Of a stretch of 64,000 bases of DNA, positions 1 through 8,508 are shown one piece after another. Both the position numbers and the translations under genes were made by a program. Positions within the stretch are counted from its first letter, which is position 1. Every line of letters begins with the position of its first letter. Source of the stretch: Paenibacillus arenosi (lineage in GTDB: Bacteria; Bacillota; Bacilli; Paenibacillales; Paenibacillaceae); NCBI RefSeq assembly GCF_014841135.1, contig NZ_JACYTN010000002.1, positions 372,001 to 436,000 of the forward strand, in the 5' to 3' direction. The notes below the pieces were generated by a model, which was given only the letters and a program-made list of their open reading frames with translations, had not been told where the DNA came from and did not search any database.

Positions 1-6
1 GTTCAT
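1..6 (-). CDS. 5' end of an unidentified gene leaving the window
   Basis: The minus strand shows a strong ribosome binding site, GGAGGTG at 11-17, four bases before ATG AAC at 6-1. This looks like a real start whose body lies outside the window. Only two codons are visible, so nothing can be said about function. The gene would be transcribed in the same direction as the histidine phosphatase gene at 236-841, after that gene's terminator. Confidence 0.5.
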
Positions 7-150
7 GAGCCACCTCCAATTGTCCCGTCATCCATCGCCGATTCTCGTTGTCTAGAATCCATTATTGGACAATTCCGCTTGTTTATACGAATGATCTGAA
101 AAAAATATAATAATCAACGGAAATGCAACCACAAGATTACGTTTAGCTCA

Positions 151-204
151 AAAATAAAAAAGGTTGTTCCAAAGCTGGTATACAGCCTGTGGAACAACCT
201 TTTT
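151..204 (-). terminator. Rho-independent terminator after the histidine phosphatase gene
   Basis: On the minus strand a stem (GGTTGTTCC / GGAACAACC, extended by A-U pairs, 20-base loop) is followed by a T-rich tract at 151-165. It lies about 30 bases past the stop of the 236-841 gene and ends that transcript before the gene starting at position 6. Confidence 0.85.
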
Positions 205-235
205 CATAAAACTCTCCAACCTTATTTAATTCAAC

Positions 236-841
236 TTACCGCACATCAACAGTCGGCTCTTCCATATGACGAGCACAGTTCAACAGCAGAGGTTCCCACT
301 TCTGCTCATGTCTCTCTACAATTGTAAAAGACAAGTTTCCAATATGACTTGTACATTCTTCTCCAAACCAAGTGTAGAACAACTGAGCTAACCAGCTTCC
401 ATGACTAATGATAAGTATGTTGCGATCAGGCCATTCATTGGCAATAAAGTTCACTGCCTCTACCGCTCTCAACCTGATAGCATGATCTTTCTCTTGACCA
501 ACATCTTGAGCTTTCCAATCCACTCCCCATCTAGAAGTTCGTTCTTCTAGAGTGGTTCCTTCCGCGAGTCCAAATGCCCTCTCCAGTAAACCAGCATGCG
601 GCTCTAATAACGGAATCTGTAAATGCGATGCAATGATAGCGGCCGTTTCTTCGGCACGTTGTAAACCACTTGAAATAACGGCATCAAAGCGATAAGGTTC
701 GTGCACTAATCGTGCAGCGAGCTTCATCGCTTGATCTCTACCGATATCATTAAGTGGAATGTCAGTCTGACCTTGAATACGACCAAGCGCATTCCAATCA
801 GTCTGGCCATGTCTTACTAATCCTATTTGTTGTTTATTCAT
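236..841 (-). CDS. Histidine phosphatase family protein
   Basis: A 201-residue protein of the phosphoglycerate mutase-like superfamily. The phosphohistidine motif LVRHGQTDWN is at residues 8-17. A second catalytic histidine is in 'IISHGSW' near residue 146, and the conserved acid lies in the 'LLERAFGLAEG' segment. Family members hydrolyse phosphate esters such as phosphosugars, nucleotides or adenosylcobalamin precursors, and the substrate cannot be read from sequence. The gene stands alone between a terminator and the anti-sigma gene, 48 bases from the latter. The superfamily is certain; the substrate is unknown. Confidence 0.85.
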   Translation of the reverse strand: MNKQQIGLVRHGQTDWNALGRIQGQTDIPLNDIGRDQAMKLAARLVHEPYRFDAVISSGLQRAEETAAIIASHLQIPLLEPHAGLLERAFGLAEGTTLEERTSRWGVDWKAQDVGQEKDHAIRLRAVEAVNFIANEWPDRNILIISHGSWLAQLFYTWFGEECTSHIGNLSFTIVERHEQKWEPLLLNCARHMEEPTVDVR

Positions 842-889
842 TAGATACTCCTGCCTGTTCCAATTGATGATATCATCAATCTTACCATA

Positions 890-1498
890 TTAACGCCTCA
901 TACGCGCTAAATAATGATACAGCAAGGAGGCTATAATGATTCCTACTAGGGAATAAACAATCCAGTACTCTGGAATCGTCGGGACGACTTGTAGAATTAG
1001 CGGTTCACTTGTTTCAGAATAAGGAACATCTCCTATGGTTATGTCCAATTCTGTTGAATTACTGCCTGCTATTGCGGTTGGTATAATGCCACTCTGATCA
1101 GAAGGATCCGTTTCCACTTTGTTTGGGTAAACAGCCATCACAATCAGACTGCTCATAAATACTACGATACAAAAAGACATTACCCCAACCAAAATGTTAC
1201 GCATCTTAAGCGACATCACATGAGAACGTCTATGGACCGGCATAAGCCATTCTTGTTCGCTATATATGCGGTCCATCACGAGAGAGGAATCAAACGTAAT
1301 TGGCCCGTTTATTTCCGCCTCTGCTAAGCTTGACTCTACTAAGTCATCTGTCCATGCCTCACTCGCCGCCCAAATCAGATACTCTTCCGCACAGCCTTCA
1401 CAAACTGACAAATGACTTTGAATGCTAAGACGTTGCGGATCGTCTTCTGGCATATCGCTGTAAACCGATATCCATTCGAGCGCTTCCGCACATTTCAT
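890..1498 (-). CDS. Putative anti-sigma factor with zinc-finger-like N-terminus
   Basis: A 202-residue membrane protein just downstream of an ECF sigma gene. The N-terminus carries an H-x3-C-x2-C pattern ('HLSVCEGC', residues 29-36) typical of the ZAS domain that holds ECF sigma factors inactive. A hydrophobic segment at about residues 101-123 and a second near the C-terminus (about 178-195) suggest two membrane spans, with the stretch between them outside the cell. The start follows the sigma gene's stop by only a few bases, so the pair is co-transcribed and probably translationally coupled. The signal sensed is unknown. The anti-sigma role rests on the motif and the neighbour. Confidence 0.75.
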   Translation of the reverse strand: MKCAEALEWISVYSDMPEDDPQRLSIQSHLSVCEGCAEEYLIWAASEAWTDDLVESSLAEAEINGPITFDSSLVMDRIYSEQEWLMPVHRRSHVMSLKMRNILVGVMSFCIVVFMSSLIVMAVYPNKVETDPSDQSGIIPTAIAGSNSTELDITIGDVPYSETSEPLILQVVPTIPEYWIVYSLVGIIIASLLYHYLARMRR

Positions 1499-1505
1499 TT
1501 TCCGT

Positions 1506-2081
1506 TCATCCCTTCAATCCCGGGTCAGTTATGTATCCTTCCATTTGACATTTAATACTTGTGCGAGCCCGGAACAACAATGATTTTACTGAGCTTACCG
1601 TCTGTCCTAGCTGATTAGCTATCTCTTGGTAATCCAGTTGGTCATATTCACGTAGGATGATGGCAGAACGCTGTTTATCAGGCAAATTGTTAATCGCTTC
1701 CCTAACGAGCTGTACTTTCTCATTACGAAGAGCTGTATATTCAGGTGTTAGTTCCTTTGGAGCTTCAGGTACAATGCTATTATCTTCATCAAGTGATACT
1801 TGAAGGCTTCGCTGCTTACGAAGTTCACTTAACACCGTATTACGAGCTATCGTATAGAGCCATGTAGAGAATGATGCTTCCGCTTCTCTAAACGTATGTA
1901 AGCTGCGGTATGCCTTATAGAATGTCTCTGCACACAAGTCCTCTGCAAGTAATTCCAACTGAGAATTACGAAGCATGTGATAAATAAATGCTAGAACTTT
2001 GCGGTGATAACGATTCATCAAATCCGCATACAAGTCGGTATTTCCTTCCTTGATTTCACGGATAATTAGGGAGTCTGTCAT
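1506..2081 (-). CDS. ECF-type RNA polymerase sigma factor
   Basis: A 191-residue sigma-70 family protein with only regions 2 and 4. Region 2 spans about residues 15-85 ('DLCAETFYKAYRSLHTFREAEASFSTWLYTIARN' area; positions 48-81). Region 4 spans about residues 125-175, with the helix-turn-helix around 'LDYQEIANQLGQTVSSVKSLLFRAR' (150-174). The architecture matches SigW/SigV-like extracytoplasmic-function factors. An ATG preceded by GGAGGACC marks the start. The anti-sigma gene follows at once, so the pair most likely forms an autoregulated envelope-stress or signal-response unit. No target promoter was identified in the window. Confidence 0.9.
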   Translation of the reverse strand: MTDSLIIREIKEGNTDLYADLMNRYHRKVLAFIYHMLRNSQLELLAEDLCAETFYKAYRSLHTFREAEASFSTWLYTIARNTVLSELRKQRSLQVSLDEDNSIVPEAPKELTPEYTALRNEKVQLVREAINNLPDKQRSAIILREYDQLDYQEIANQLGQTVSSVKSLLFRARTSIKCQMEGYITDPGLKG

Positions 2082-2332
2082 GGATTGCGGTCCTCCTTGC
2101 TTTCCATTTCGTCCCCGATGCGCTACCTTTAACGATATTATACATCAAGAAACAATAAAAAGTTGCGAATCGGATACTACTTATATTTATAAAACGAATA
2201 ATTAATTACCAACGATACGACAATAAATCCTATGATTTGACATCTTTGTTTAGTACATTGCTATTTTAGCATAAGACCTGCCCGCATAATGTTAATTTTT
2301 CTTAAGAATCTTTTAAGGTTAGACATTTGCAC
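2082..2332. other. AT-rich intergenic region upstream of the sigma factor
   Basis: About 250 bases with no supportable gene. It should hold the promoter of the sigma/anti-sigma pair. A TATAAT lies on the minus strand about 60 bases before the sigma start, but no good -35 element is paired with it, so no promoter is called. The rest of the 659-base gap is described in the next entries. Confidence 0.5.
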
Positions 2333-2363
2333 AAAAAAGAACCTCCTCGTATTGAAGCGGCTC
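2333..2363 (-). terminator. Orphan terminator-like hairpin
   Basis: On the minus strand GAGCCGCTTC and GAGGAGGTTC form a ten-base-pair stem with one mismatch and two G-U pairs around a five-base loop, followed by six T. No gene ends here. It may back up the terminator of the small RNA candidate upstream or end a short unrecognised transcript. Confidence 0.5.
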
Positions 2364-2546
2364 TAGCTCTTACATATTAACACATATTATACAGCTGTAG
2401 CACAGAATTGGAGAATTGCGAGCATGGTAATTAATGTTTCTTTAAGCTTGTACTTCGTTCATTGCCTTTGTCACCTTGCACAAAAATTTTAAAAAAATGC
2501 ATCCGCTTCCTTCACGATGGACGCTCCATTCCTTCTGGATGAAGAT

Positions 2547-2623
2547 AAAAAAAAGAACCACTCCATAATGGAGTGGTTGCACAAAGTGCATATTTGGATA
2601 GGAGTGGAGAGAAACCATACTGT
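2547..2623 (-). ncRNA. Candidate small RNA, about 75 nt, with its own promoter and terminator
   Basis: A consensus-like promoter (2630-2659) is followed after about 75 bases by a strong intrinsic terminator whose stem is ACCACTCCA / TGGAGTGGT and which ends in eight T. A second small hairpin, TGCAC-TTT-GTGCA, lies just before it. The sequence CCACTCC occurs twice in the transcript, so the first copy (about 2601-2607) could compete for the 3' arm of the terminator. No ribosome binding site or convincing ORF is present. It could be a trans-acting small RNA, or a leader whose downstream gene is lost. Support is from sequence features only; expression is not shown. Confidence 0.5.
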
Positions 2624-2629
2624 AGTTAT

Positions 2630-2659
2630 AGTATAATGTATACGTTTTCATTCTGTCAA
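2630..2659 (-). promoter_or_regulatory. SigA-type promoter of the small RNA candidate
   Basis: On the minus strand TTGACA (2659-2654) is followed after 18 bases by TATACT (2635-2630). Shifting by one base gives TTATAC with a 17-base spacer. This is one of the best promoter matches in the window, and it lies just downstream of the tyrA terminator, where no gene begins. Confidence 0.65.
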
Positions 2660-2711
2660 TAACTTCTACCGAAAAAATTTCATGTCTTATCAATTTTTTC
2701 CGTTTCCACGT

Positions 2712-2734
2712 AAAAAAGCCCTTTCATAAGGGCT
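2712..2734 (-). terminator. Terminator of the aro-trp-his-tyr operon
   Basis: AGCCCTT / AAGGGCT stem followed by TTTTTT on the minus strand, directly after the tyrA stop. It closes the long aromatic operon. Confidence 0.85.
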
Positions 2735-2740
2735 CTTTTA

Positions 2741-3841
2741 CTACACGTATACTTCATATCCCAAAGCACGCAAGCACACCTGCGCGCGCTCCCAGTTCTG
2801 CTCTTCTCGGAATGAAAGTCGAAGCACACCTGGAACATCTTCTCTACTCTCAATAATCTGAAGATTACTAAGATTAATCTCTTCTTGTCCCAATTGGGTT
2901 GCAATACGGCCAATAACACCTGGCGTATCAGGTATATCCATATATACATCATAAAGGGCATGAATCGCACCTTTACGTCGTTCAGGCATTTGATTGCGGA
3001 AATGCCCTGAGAGACGGAAAGACTCTTCTATCCAATCACCATCTTCTCGTAGCAATACATCTTTCCATTCCTCGACTTTATCCTGCCAATCCTGAAGTAA
3101 ATCCAACATGACTTGGCGATTATTAATCAAAATGTCTCGCCAAACAGTAGGATCACTGGATGCAATCCGAGTAATGTCTCGGAAACCGCCAGCAGCAAGT
3201 ACAAGATGCAGCTCATTAGAATCATTGTACTGGCGTACTTGGTTGACTAGTGCACTTGCCACAATATGAGGCAGATGACTAATCGCTCCAACCACACGAT
3301 CATGCTCTTCTGCATCCATTTGAATAATATGTGCGCGTGTATATTGAAGAAGCTGGCGAAGTTCTTGTATCACTTTGTCTGGACAATCACTAGTCGGTGT
3401 CAGTACATAATATGCATTCTCAAATAACAATAAAGACGCCGCTTCCACACCAGAACGCTCAGATCCTGCCATCGGATGACCACCAACGAAATAAACTTCA
3501 TTCCAGTTCAGTTTACTTGCACATGCGGTTACCGAGGCCTTTGTACTGCCAACATCCGTAATGACACAACCGCGTCTAAGCGTTAAAGTATTCAGGTGCA
3601 AAATAGTCTCTTCTAGCATACCTACAGGAGAACAAATAAATATATAGTGCGCATCTTTCACTGCTTCTTCCAGATCTGTCGTTGCTTCATCAACGACGCC
3701 GCGCTCTACGTATTTCTCAGCTGATGATGCACGGGGGGAATATCCAATGACATGAAGCCCTGGCTTTCCCTTAAAACATAATGCAAGCGAGCCTCCGATG
3801 AGGCCCACTCCAAGAATGGCAATCTTTGTAGTCGTAGTCAT
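2741..3841 (-). CDS. tyrA: Prephenate dehydrogenase
   Basis: A 366-residue enzyme that oxidises prephenate to 4-hydroxyphenylpyruvate with NAD, the tyrosine branch of aromatic biosynthesis. The N-terminal Rossmann motif GVGLIGGSLA is at about residues 11-20, and 'GGHPMAGSERSG' near 120 carries a conserved substrate-site histidine. An ACT domain occupies roughly residues 296-366 ('IPDTPGVIGRIA'), as in B. subtilis TyrA, and suggests feedback control by an aromatic amino acid. The start overlaps the hisC stop by four bases. It is the last gene before the operon terminator; aroA (EPSP synthase), which follows tyrA in B. subtilis, is not here. Confidence 0.95.
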   Translation of the reverse strand: MTTTTKIAILGVGLIGGSLALCFKGKPGLHVIGYSPRASSAEKYVERGVVDEATTDLEEAVKDAHYIFICSPVGMLEETILHLNTLTLRRGCVITDVGSTKASVTACASKLNWNEVYFVGGHPMAGSERSGVEAASLLLFENAYYVLTPTSDCPDKVIQELRQLLQYTRAHIIQMDAEEHDRVVGAISHLPHIVASALVNQVRQYNDSNELHLVLAAGGFRDITRIASSDPTVWRDILINNRQVMLDLLQDWQDKVEEWKDVLLREDGDWIEESFRLSGHFRNQMPERRKGAIHALYDVYMDIPDTPGVIGRIATQLGQEEINLSNLQIIESREDVPGVLRLSFREEQNWERAQVCLRALGYEVYV

Positions 3842-4941
3842 AGGTCCACCTTACATTCTGATAAAATTTGTTCTATAGCTTGAATAAATGCTTCATTCTG
3901 CTCACGACTTCCTACCGTGACACGTATCGCATTTGGATAATGACGGAATCCTGCTCGAACGATAATCCCTTTGGAAACCAATTGTTCGAACATGACCTTA
4001 CCAAGCGTTGGAACTTCGATCATAATGAAATTACCGTGTGCTGGCATTGTACGTAATTCTAACCTCTCACACTGCTCTTGTAAATACCTCAAACCTTCCT
4101 CGTTCCATTGCTTACACTGTGATACATACTCCTGATCTTGAATCGCAGCGATTCCTGCCGCCTGTGCAAAGCGCGACGTATTAAATGGCTCTCTAACTTG
4201 ATTAATGGACCGAATCACCTCAGGTTGGCCGATACCATAGCCAAGCCGTAATGATGCTAACCCATAGATCTTGGAGAACGTACGCAGAGCAACAAGGTTC
4301 GGATATTTTGAAATTAGTTCAAGTGAATTAGAATAGCTTACATCCGTCACATATTCACAATACGCTTCATCCACAGCAACGAGCACATGTGAAGGGACCT
4401 GCTCCATAAATGAAATAAGTTCATCGTTCGTAACAATCGTTCCAGTCGGATTATTAGGGCTGCATATCCATACAACCTTCGTTCGCTCAGTAATAGCAGC
4501 GAGCATTCCTTCTAGATCATGTTTACCTTCTTTTAATGGAACTTCAATGGTACGGGCTCCCTCAATATCAGCGTTGTGCTTGTATTGAGGAAAGGTTTGA
4601 TCTGCGGCAATAGACTCGTCATTCGCCGTTAGAAATGCACGACAAATCATCAGTATAACGTCATCTGAGCCTGCCCCAAAAATAAGCTGATCGCTGCTAA
4701 CTTGCAATTGTTCTGCAACTGCCTGCTTCAGCTTAAGTGAAGCTCCATCAGGATATAGGCTCAGCTTGCTTATTTCTTCTTCAAGCGCCTGCTTTACTTG
4801 AATTGAGCAACCGTACGGATTCTCGTTGGATGCTAGCTTAACGACCTTATCAATACCGTATTCACGCTTCACATCCTCAGCAGATAAACCAGGCTGATAG
4901 ACAGGAAGCTTCGCGACGATGTCTTTCGTTTTGATACGCAT
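3838..4941 (-). CDS. hisC: Histidinol-phosphate aminotransferase
   Basis: A 367-residue class I/II PLP aminotransferase. The PLP lysine is in 'RTFSKIYGLASLRLGYG' (about residues 222-238), and the 'SPNNPTGT' motif near 160 is clear. The start is taken at ATG 4941 because GGAGAGGTG lies eight bases before it; an upstream GTG would put that site inside the gene. As in B. subtilis, the enzyme sits in the trp-tyrA operon and probably serves both histidine synthesis and transamination of the aromatic keto acids. Translation is coupled to tyrA by a four-base overlap. Confidence 0.93.
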   Translation of the reverse strand: MRIKTKDIVAKLPVYQPGLSAEDVKREYGIDKVVKLASNENPYGCSIQVKQALEEEISKLSLYPDGASLKLKQAVAEQLQVSSDQLIFGAGSDDVILMICRAFLTANDESIAADQTFPQYKHNADIEGARTIEVPLKEGKHDLEGMLAAITERTKVVWICSPNNPTGTIVTNDELISFMEQVPSHVLVAVDEAYCEYVTDVSYSNSLELISKYPNLVALRTFSKIYGLASLRLGYGIGQPEVIRSINQVREPFNTSRFAQAAGIAAIQDQEYVSQCKQWNEEGLRYLQEQCERLELRTMPAHGNFIMIEVPTLGKVMFEQLVSKGIIVRAGFRHYPNAIRVTVGSREQNEAFIQAIEQILSECKVDL

Positions 4942-4982
4942 CCAATCACACCTCTCCACTTCAGGGTATCAACTTGCTAAAG

Positions 4983-5804
4983 TTATGATTTTAATTCTCG
5001 CACAAATTTACAAATTTGCAATACCCCTTCTTGAGCCGTTTGAGGAGATTTTAACAATGGAAGCGCCTCTTCGATTTGACGAACAATAGCACTTCCAACA
5101 ACAACTCCATCACAGTGTGAAGAGAATCTACGTACGTGCTCTGCATTAGATATACCAAATCCGATCGCGATTGGTAGATCTGTTGCTGTACGAACTTCAT
5201 GCAAAAACTGTTCTATATTAGCAGCAAATGAACTCCGAACGCCTGTTACACCTAATGATGACACACAATAAATAAACCCGCGGCCATGCTGTGCAATTTG
5301 TTGGACCCGCTCCTTCGAAGTTGGCGCGACTAGCGGCACAAGATGAATCGAGTAACGATCCGCTATTTCTCGAATAGGTGTACTCTCTTCAAGAGGCAAA
5401 TCAGGGATAATAATGCCGCTGATCTCGGAGCCTACCATTTCCTTAAATAATTTCTCTGCTCCATATTGAAACACAGGATTGTAGTACGTAAACAGCACAT
5501 AAGGAATGTCTGCACCACGTTCTCTAGCTTTTTTCGCTACTTGTAAACTATCCCGAATCGTAATATGGTTCTGCAACGCACGGGCTGAAGCACGTTCGAT
5601 AACAGGCCCATCGGCAAGCGGATCTGAGTAAGGTACACCTAACTCAATAATATCCGCTCCTGCCTGTTCCATACCAAGCAACAAATCTAACGTAACATCG
5701 ATATCAGGGTCTCCAACCGTAATAAACGGAATAAGTGCCGTTTTCCCTTCTGACTGTAATTTTTCGAATGCTGCATCCATACGATTCATGACGGTGTTAT
5801 TCAT
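4983..5804 (-). CDS. trpA: Tryptophan synthase alpha subunit
   Basis: A 273-residue TIM-barrel protein that cleaves indole-3-glycerol phosphate to indole and glyceraldehyde 3-phosphate, passing indole to TrpB. The catalytic glutamate and aspartate are in '[18 protein letters not shown]'. The phosphate-binding 'GFGISNAEH' segment is near residue 210. ATG 5804 is chosen because GGGGGAAAT precedes it; upstream codons in the same frame lack a site. It overlaps trpB by eight bases. Confidence 0.95.
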   Translation of the reverse strand: MNNTVMNRMDAAFEKLQSEGKTALIPFITVGDPDIDVTLDLLLGMEQAGADIIELGVPYSDPLADGPVIERASARALQNHITIRDSLQVAKKARERGADIPYVLFTYYNPVFQYGAEKLFKEMVGSEISGIIIPDLPLEESTPIREIADRYSIHLVPLVAPTSKERVQQIAQHGRGFIYCVSSLGVTGVRSSFAANIEQFLHEVRTATDLPIAIGFGISNAEHVRRFSSHCDGVVVGSAIVRQIEEALPLLKSPQTAQEGVLQICKFVRELKS

Positions 5805-7014
5805 GTTTATTTCCCCCCAGTACTTCCATGATCGTACCAACATCCTTATCCCCGCGACCAGATAAACAGATTACTAACAACTCATCTTTCTTCATCGTAG
5901 GAGCAAGCTTTATCGCTTGGGCTACAGCATGAGAAGATTCCAAGGCAGGGATAATCCCTTCTGTACGGCACATAAATTGAAGAGCATCCAGTGCTTCGTT
6001 ATCTGTAATTGGTGCATAAGTTGCTCTGCCGGATGCATTTAAGTGAGCATGCTCTGGCCCAACACCTGGGTAATCAAGCCCTGCCGAAATGGAGTGTGCT
6101 GGCTGCACTTGACCAAACTCATCTTGCAACAAATAGCTTAATGATCCCTGAAACACACCTGGTGTACCCAAAGTCATCGTTGCCGCATGTTCTTTCGTTT
6201 CAACACCTCGTCCTGCAGCTTCCACGCCTACAAGCTTGACACTAAGGTCATTTATAAATGGATAGAACATTCCCATCGCATTGCTTCCACCGCCAACAGC
6301 TGCAACACATACATCTGGCAATCTTCCTTCTAACTCTTGTATTTGTCGTTTCGTCTCGTCCCCGATAATACGTTGAAAGTCACGAACGATCATCGGATAA
6401 GGATGAGGTCCTACTACAGAACCCAAAATATAGAATGTATCCGTCACGTTAGAAACCCAATAGCGCAATGCTTCATTTCCGGCATCCTTCAATGTTCTTG
6501 TACCAGAAATAACAGGTACCACCTCTGCACCAAGCAGCTCCATACGGAACACATTCAGCCGTTGACGTCTCATATCTTCCTCACCCATAAATACCTTACA
6601 CTCTAAGCCAAGCAGTGCACATACGGTAGCTGTAGCTACACCATGTTGTCCCGCTCCAGTCTCTGCGATTACCTTTTTCTTGCCCATTCGTTTGGCTAGT
6701 AAAGCCTGACCTATAGTATTGTTTATTTTGTGAGCCCCTGTATGGTTCAAGTCTTCTCGTTTTAAATAAATCTTCGCACCGCCGAGCTCATTTGTCATAC
6801 GCTCCGCATAATAAAGAGATGTCGGACGACCTGAATAGCTTTGCAGCAGTTGCTTGTACTCCGTCTGAAACTGCTCATCATTTCGGTATAATTCATAAGC
6901 TTGCTCTAGCTCAATTAATGCATTCATCAATGTTTCAGGGACATACTTTCCACCAAACTGACCATAACGTCCGTTCCCATCAGGATAACGGTAAACTTGT
7001 TCTTGTATGGACAT
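5797..7014 (-). CDS. trpB: Tryptophan synthase beta subunit
   Basis: A 405-residue PLP enzyme that condenses indole with serine. The PLP lysine is in '[14 protein letters not shown]' (about residues 91-104), and the glycine-rich phosphate loop '[10 protein letters not shown]' is near 236. The length fits the TrpB1 family. GGAAGGGTGAGAC precedes the ATG. It overlaps trpF by 35 bases and trpA by eight, so the three are tightly coupled. Confidence 0.96.
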   Translation of the reverse strand: MSIQEQVYRYPDGNGRYGQFGGKYVPETLMNALIELEQAYELYRNDEQFQTEYKQLLQSYSGRPTSLYYAERMTNELGGAKIYLKREDLNHTGAHKINNTIGQALLAKRMGKKKVIAETGAGQHGVATATVCALLGLECKVFMGEEDMRRQRLNVFRMELLGAEVVPVISGTRTLKDAGNEALRYWVSNVTDTFYILGSVVGPHPYPMIVRDFQRIIGDETKRQIQELEGRLPDVCVAAVGGGSNAMGMFYPFINDLSVKLVGVEAAGRGVETKEHAATMTLGTPGVFQGSLSYLLQDEFGQVQPAHSISAGLDYPGVGPEHAHLNASGRATYAPITDNEALDALQFMCRTEGIIPALESSHAVAQAIKLAPTMKKDELLVICLSGRGDKDVGTIMEVLGGNKHE

Positions 7015-7687
7015 GCTGTCTCACCCTTCCTATAAATGTGTCTACTTTACTCATGTCTTTGATTCCGTCTGTCTCGACACCGCTGGAAACGTCAACCCCA
7101 TCAAGCTCATAGCCTGATAGTAAACTACCAATGTTGCCCGGATTTAATCCGCCTGCCACATACAGCGGCATACCTAATTGCTGGGCACGAGATTGGTAAA
7201 ATGGGATCACATCCCATTGAAACACTTTCCCCGAACCCCCACCCTGAACCGGATCATGAGTGTCGAGCAACAATAAGTCAATGTATGGAGCTGCTTTCGC
7301 TAAGCGTTCAAACTGATGATTCAATTCATCCTCAAAATCTATTTTTCCAACGTTTGATATTGGCAATGTTAACCAAACATCCATATTACTATTTTCTTTC
7401 ACCCATCCACAAATGTCTAGCTGTTCATTTGCATGAAATTGCAGCGCCTGCACCGTGCAGGATTTCATGACAGGCTTCAAACTTTCAGTGTCAGCATTCG
7501 CAAATACACCCACTGTATGAGGAATGTGAACTTGCTCATTCTCTAATTGATTTAGAATGGATTGAACGGTATCAGGTGACACTTGTCTGCGACTTTTCGC
7601 AAATACAAACCCGATATGATCAGGATTGCATGCAATGACGCCTCTAGTCATCTCCAAAGACGTCATCCCGCATATTTTAACGTTCAT
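6980..7687 (-). CDS. trpF: Phosphoribosylanthranilate isomerase
   Basis: A 235-residue TIM-barrel enzyme that performs the Amadori rearrangement of phosphoribosylanthranilate. The N-terminal 'VKICGMTS' with the catalytic cysteine (residue 6) and 'LLLDT' with the conserved aspartate (about residues 138-142) are present, along with the phosphate-binding 'VAGGLNPGN'. The start overlaps the trpC stop by four bases and the 3' end runs 35 bases into trpB. Confidence 0.93.
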   Translation of the reverse strand: MNVKICGMTSLEMTRGVIACNPDHIGFVFAKSRRQVSPDTVQSILNQLENEQVHIPHTVGVFANADTESLKPVMKSCTVQALQFHANEQLDICGWVKENSNMDVWLTLPISNVGKIDFEDELNHQFERLAKAAPYIDLLLLDTHDPVQGGGSGKVFQWDVIPFYQSRAQQLGMPLYVAGGLNPGNIGSLLSGYELDGVDVSSGVETDGIKDMSKVDTFIGRVRQHVHTRTSLPLS

Positions 7688-8508
7688 GAATTCACACTTC
7701 CTGTGGTAGATGACACCTGTTCAGCGGGCTTCATCAGATCGTGCACAGCCTCTCCAATGTTGTCATTTCGCATAAAATGCTCCCCTATCAGCACTGCATC
7801 GACACTGGACTCATATAGATGAGCAATATGTTCGGGCAAATGGATACCACTCTCACTCACTAATGTGCAGTGATTAGGGACCAATTGACGCAATTGATCC
7901 GTCTGAGCCAAGTCTGTAACAAAGGTGTGCAAGTTACGGTTGTTAATGCCAATTAATTCAACATGCTCCAAGTTCAACACACGGTGCAGTTCACTTTCTT
8001 CATGCACTTCAATTAAAGCTTCCATTCCCAGCTCTTTGCTTTGTTCGAATAATTCCTTCAGCTGCACATCATCTAAAATGGCAGCAATGAGCAAAACCGC
8101 GTCCGCCCCTATTAATCTTGCTTCAAGCAACTGCTCACGACTGATGATAAAGTCTTTGCGCAGCATAGGAACATTTACTTGAGCCCGAACTTGCTTAAAT
8201 ATATCGATTCCACCCTGAAAATAGGAAACATCGGTCAATACCGATAATGCATCAGCACCCGCATTAACGTAGCTTTGCGCGATCTCTATCGGATTAAATT
8301 GCTCTCGTATAATCCCTTTAGAAGGAGATGCTTTTTTCACTTCGGCTATTAATCCCATTCCACGACTGCGCTTCGTCGTAATCGCTTCTCGTAATGAGCG
8401 CACTGGCATTAACATAGATATATCTGCTTCTGCTTGAGTAACGTTCAAATGCTTCTGCAGTTGTTCAACTTCTGCCTTCTTCGTTTCTACAATACGATTA
8501 AGAAACAT
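7684..8508 (-). CDS. trpC: Indole-3-glycerol phosphate synthase
   Basis: A 274-residue TIM-barrel enzyme that closes the indole ring. 'IAEVKKASPSKG' (residues about 53-65) holds the catalytic lysine and phosphate-binding serine, 'LRKDFII' the second lysine, and 'GINNRNL' and 'VSESGI' the C-terminal conserved strands. GGAGGG precedes the ATG. It overlaps trpD by 11 bases and trpF by four. Confidence 0.95.
   Translation of the reverse strand: MFLNRIVETKKAEVEQLQKHLNVTQAEADISMLMPVRSLREAITTKRSRGMGLIAEVKKASPSKGIIREQFNPIEIAQSYVNAGADALSVLTDVSYFQGGIDIFKQVRAQVNVPMLRKDFIISREQLLEARLIGADAVLLIAAILDDVQLKELFEQSKELGMEALIEVHEESELHRVLNLEHVELIGINNRNLHTFVTDLAQTDQLRQLVPNHCTLVSESGIHLPEHIAHLYESSVDAVLIGEHFMRNDNIGEAVHDLMKPAEQVSSTTGSVNS

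Noticed and set aside
2442-2693. An 83-codon minus-strand ORF across the small-RNA candidate
   Set aside because: It spans the promoter and terminator hairpin, has no ribosome binding site, and its translation is unlike a folded protein.
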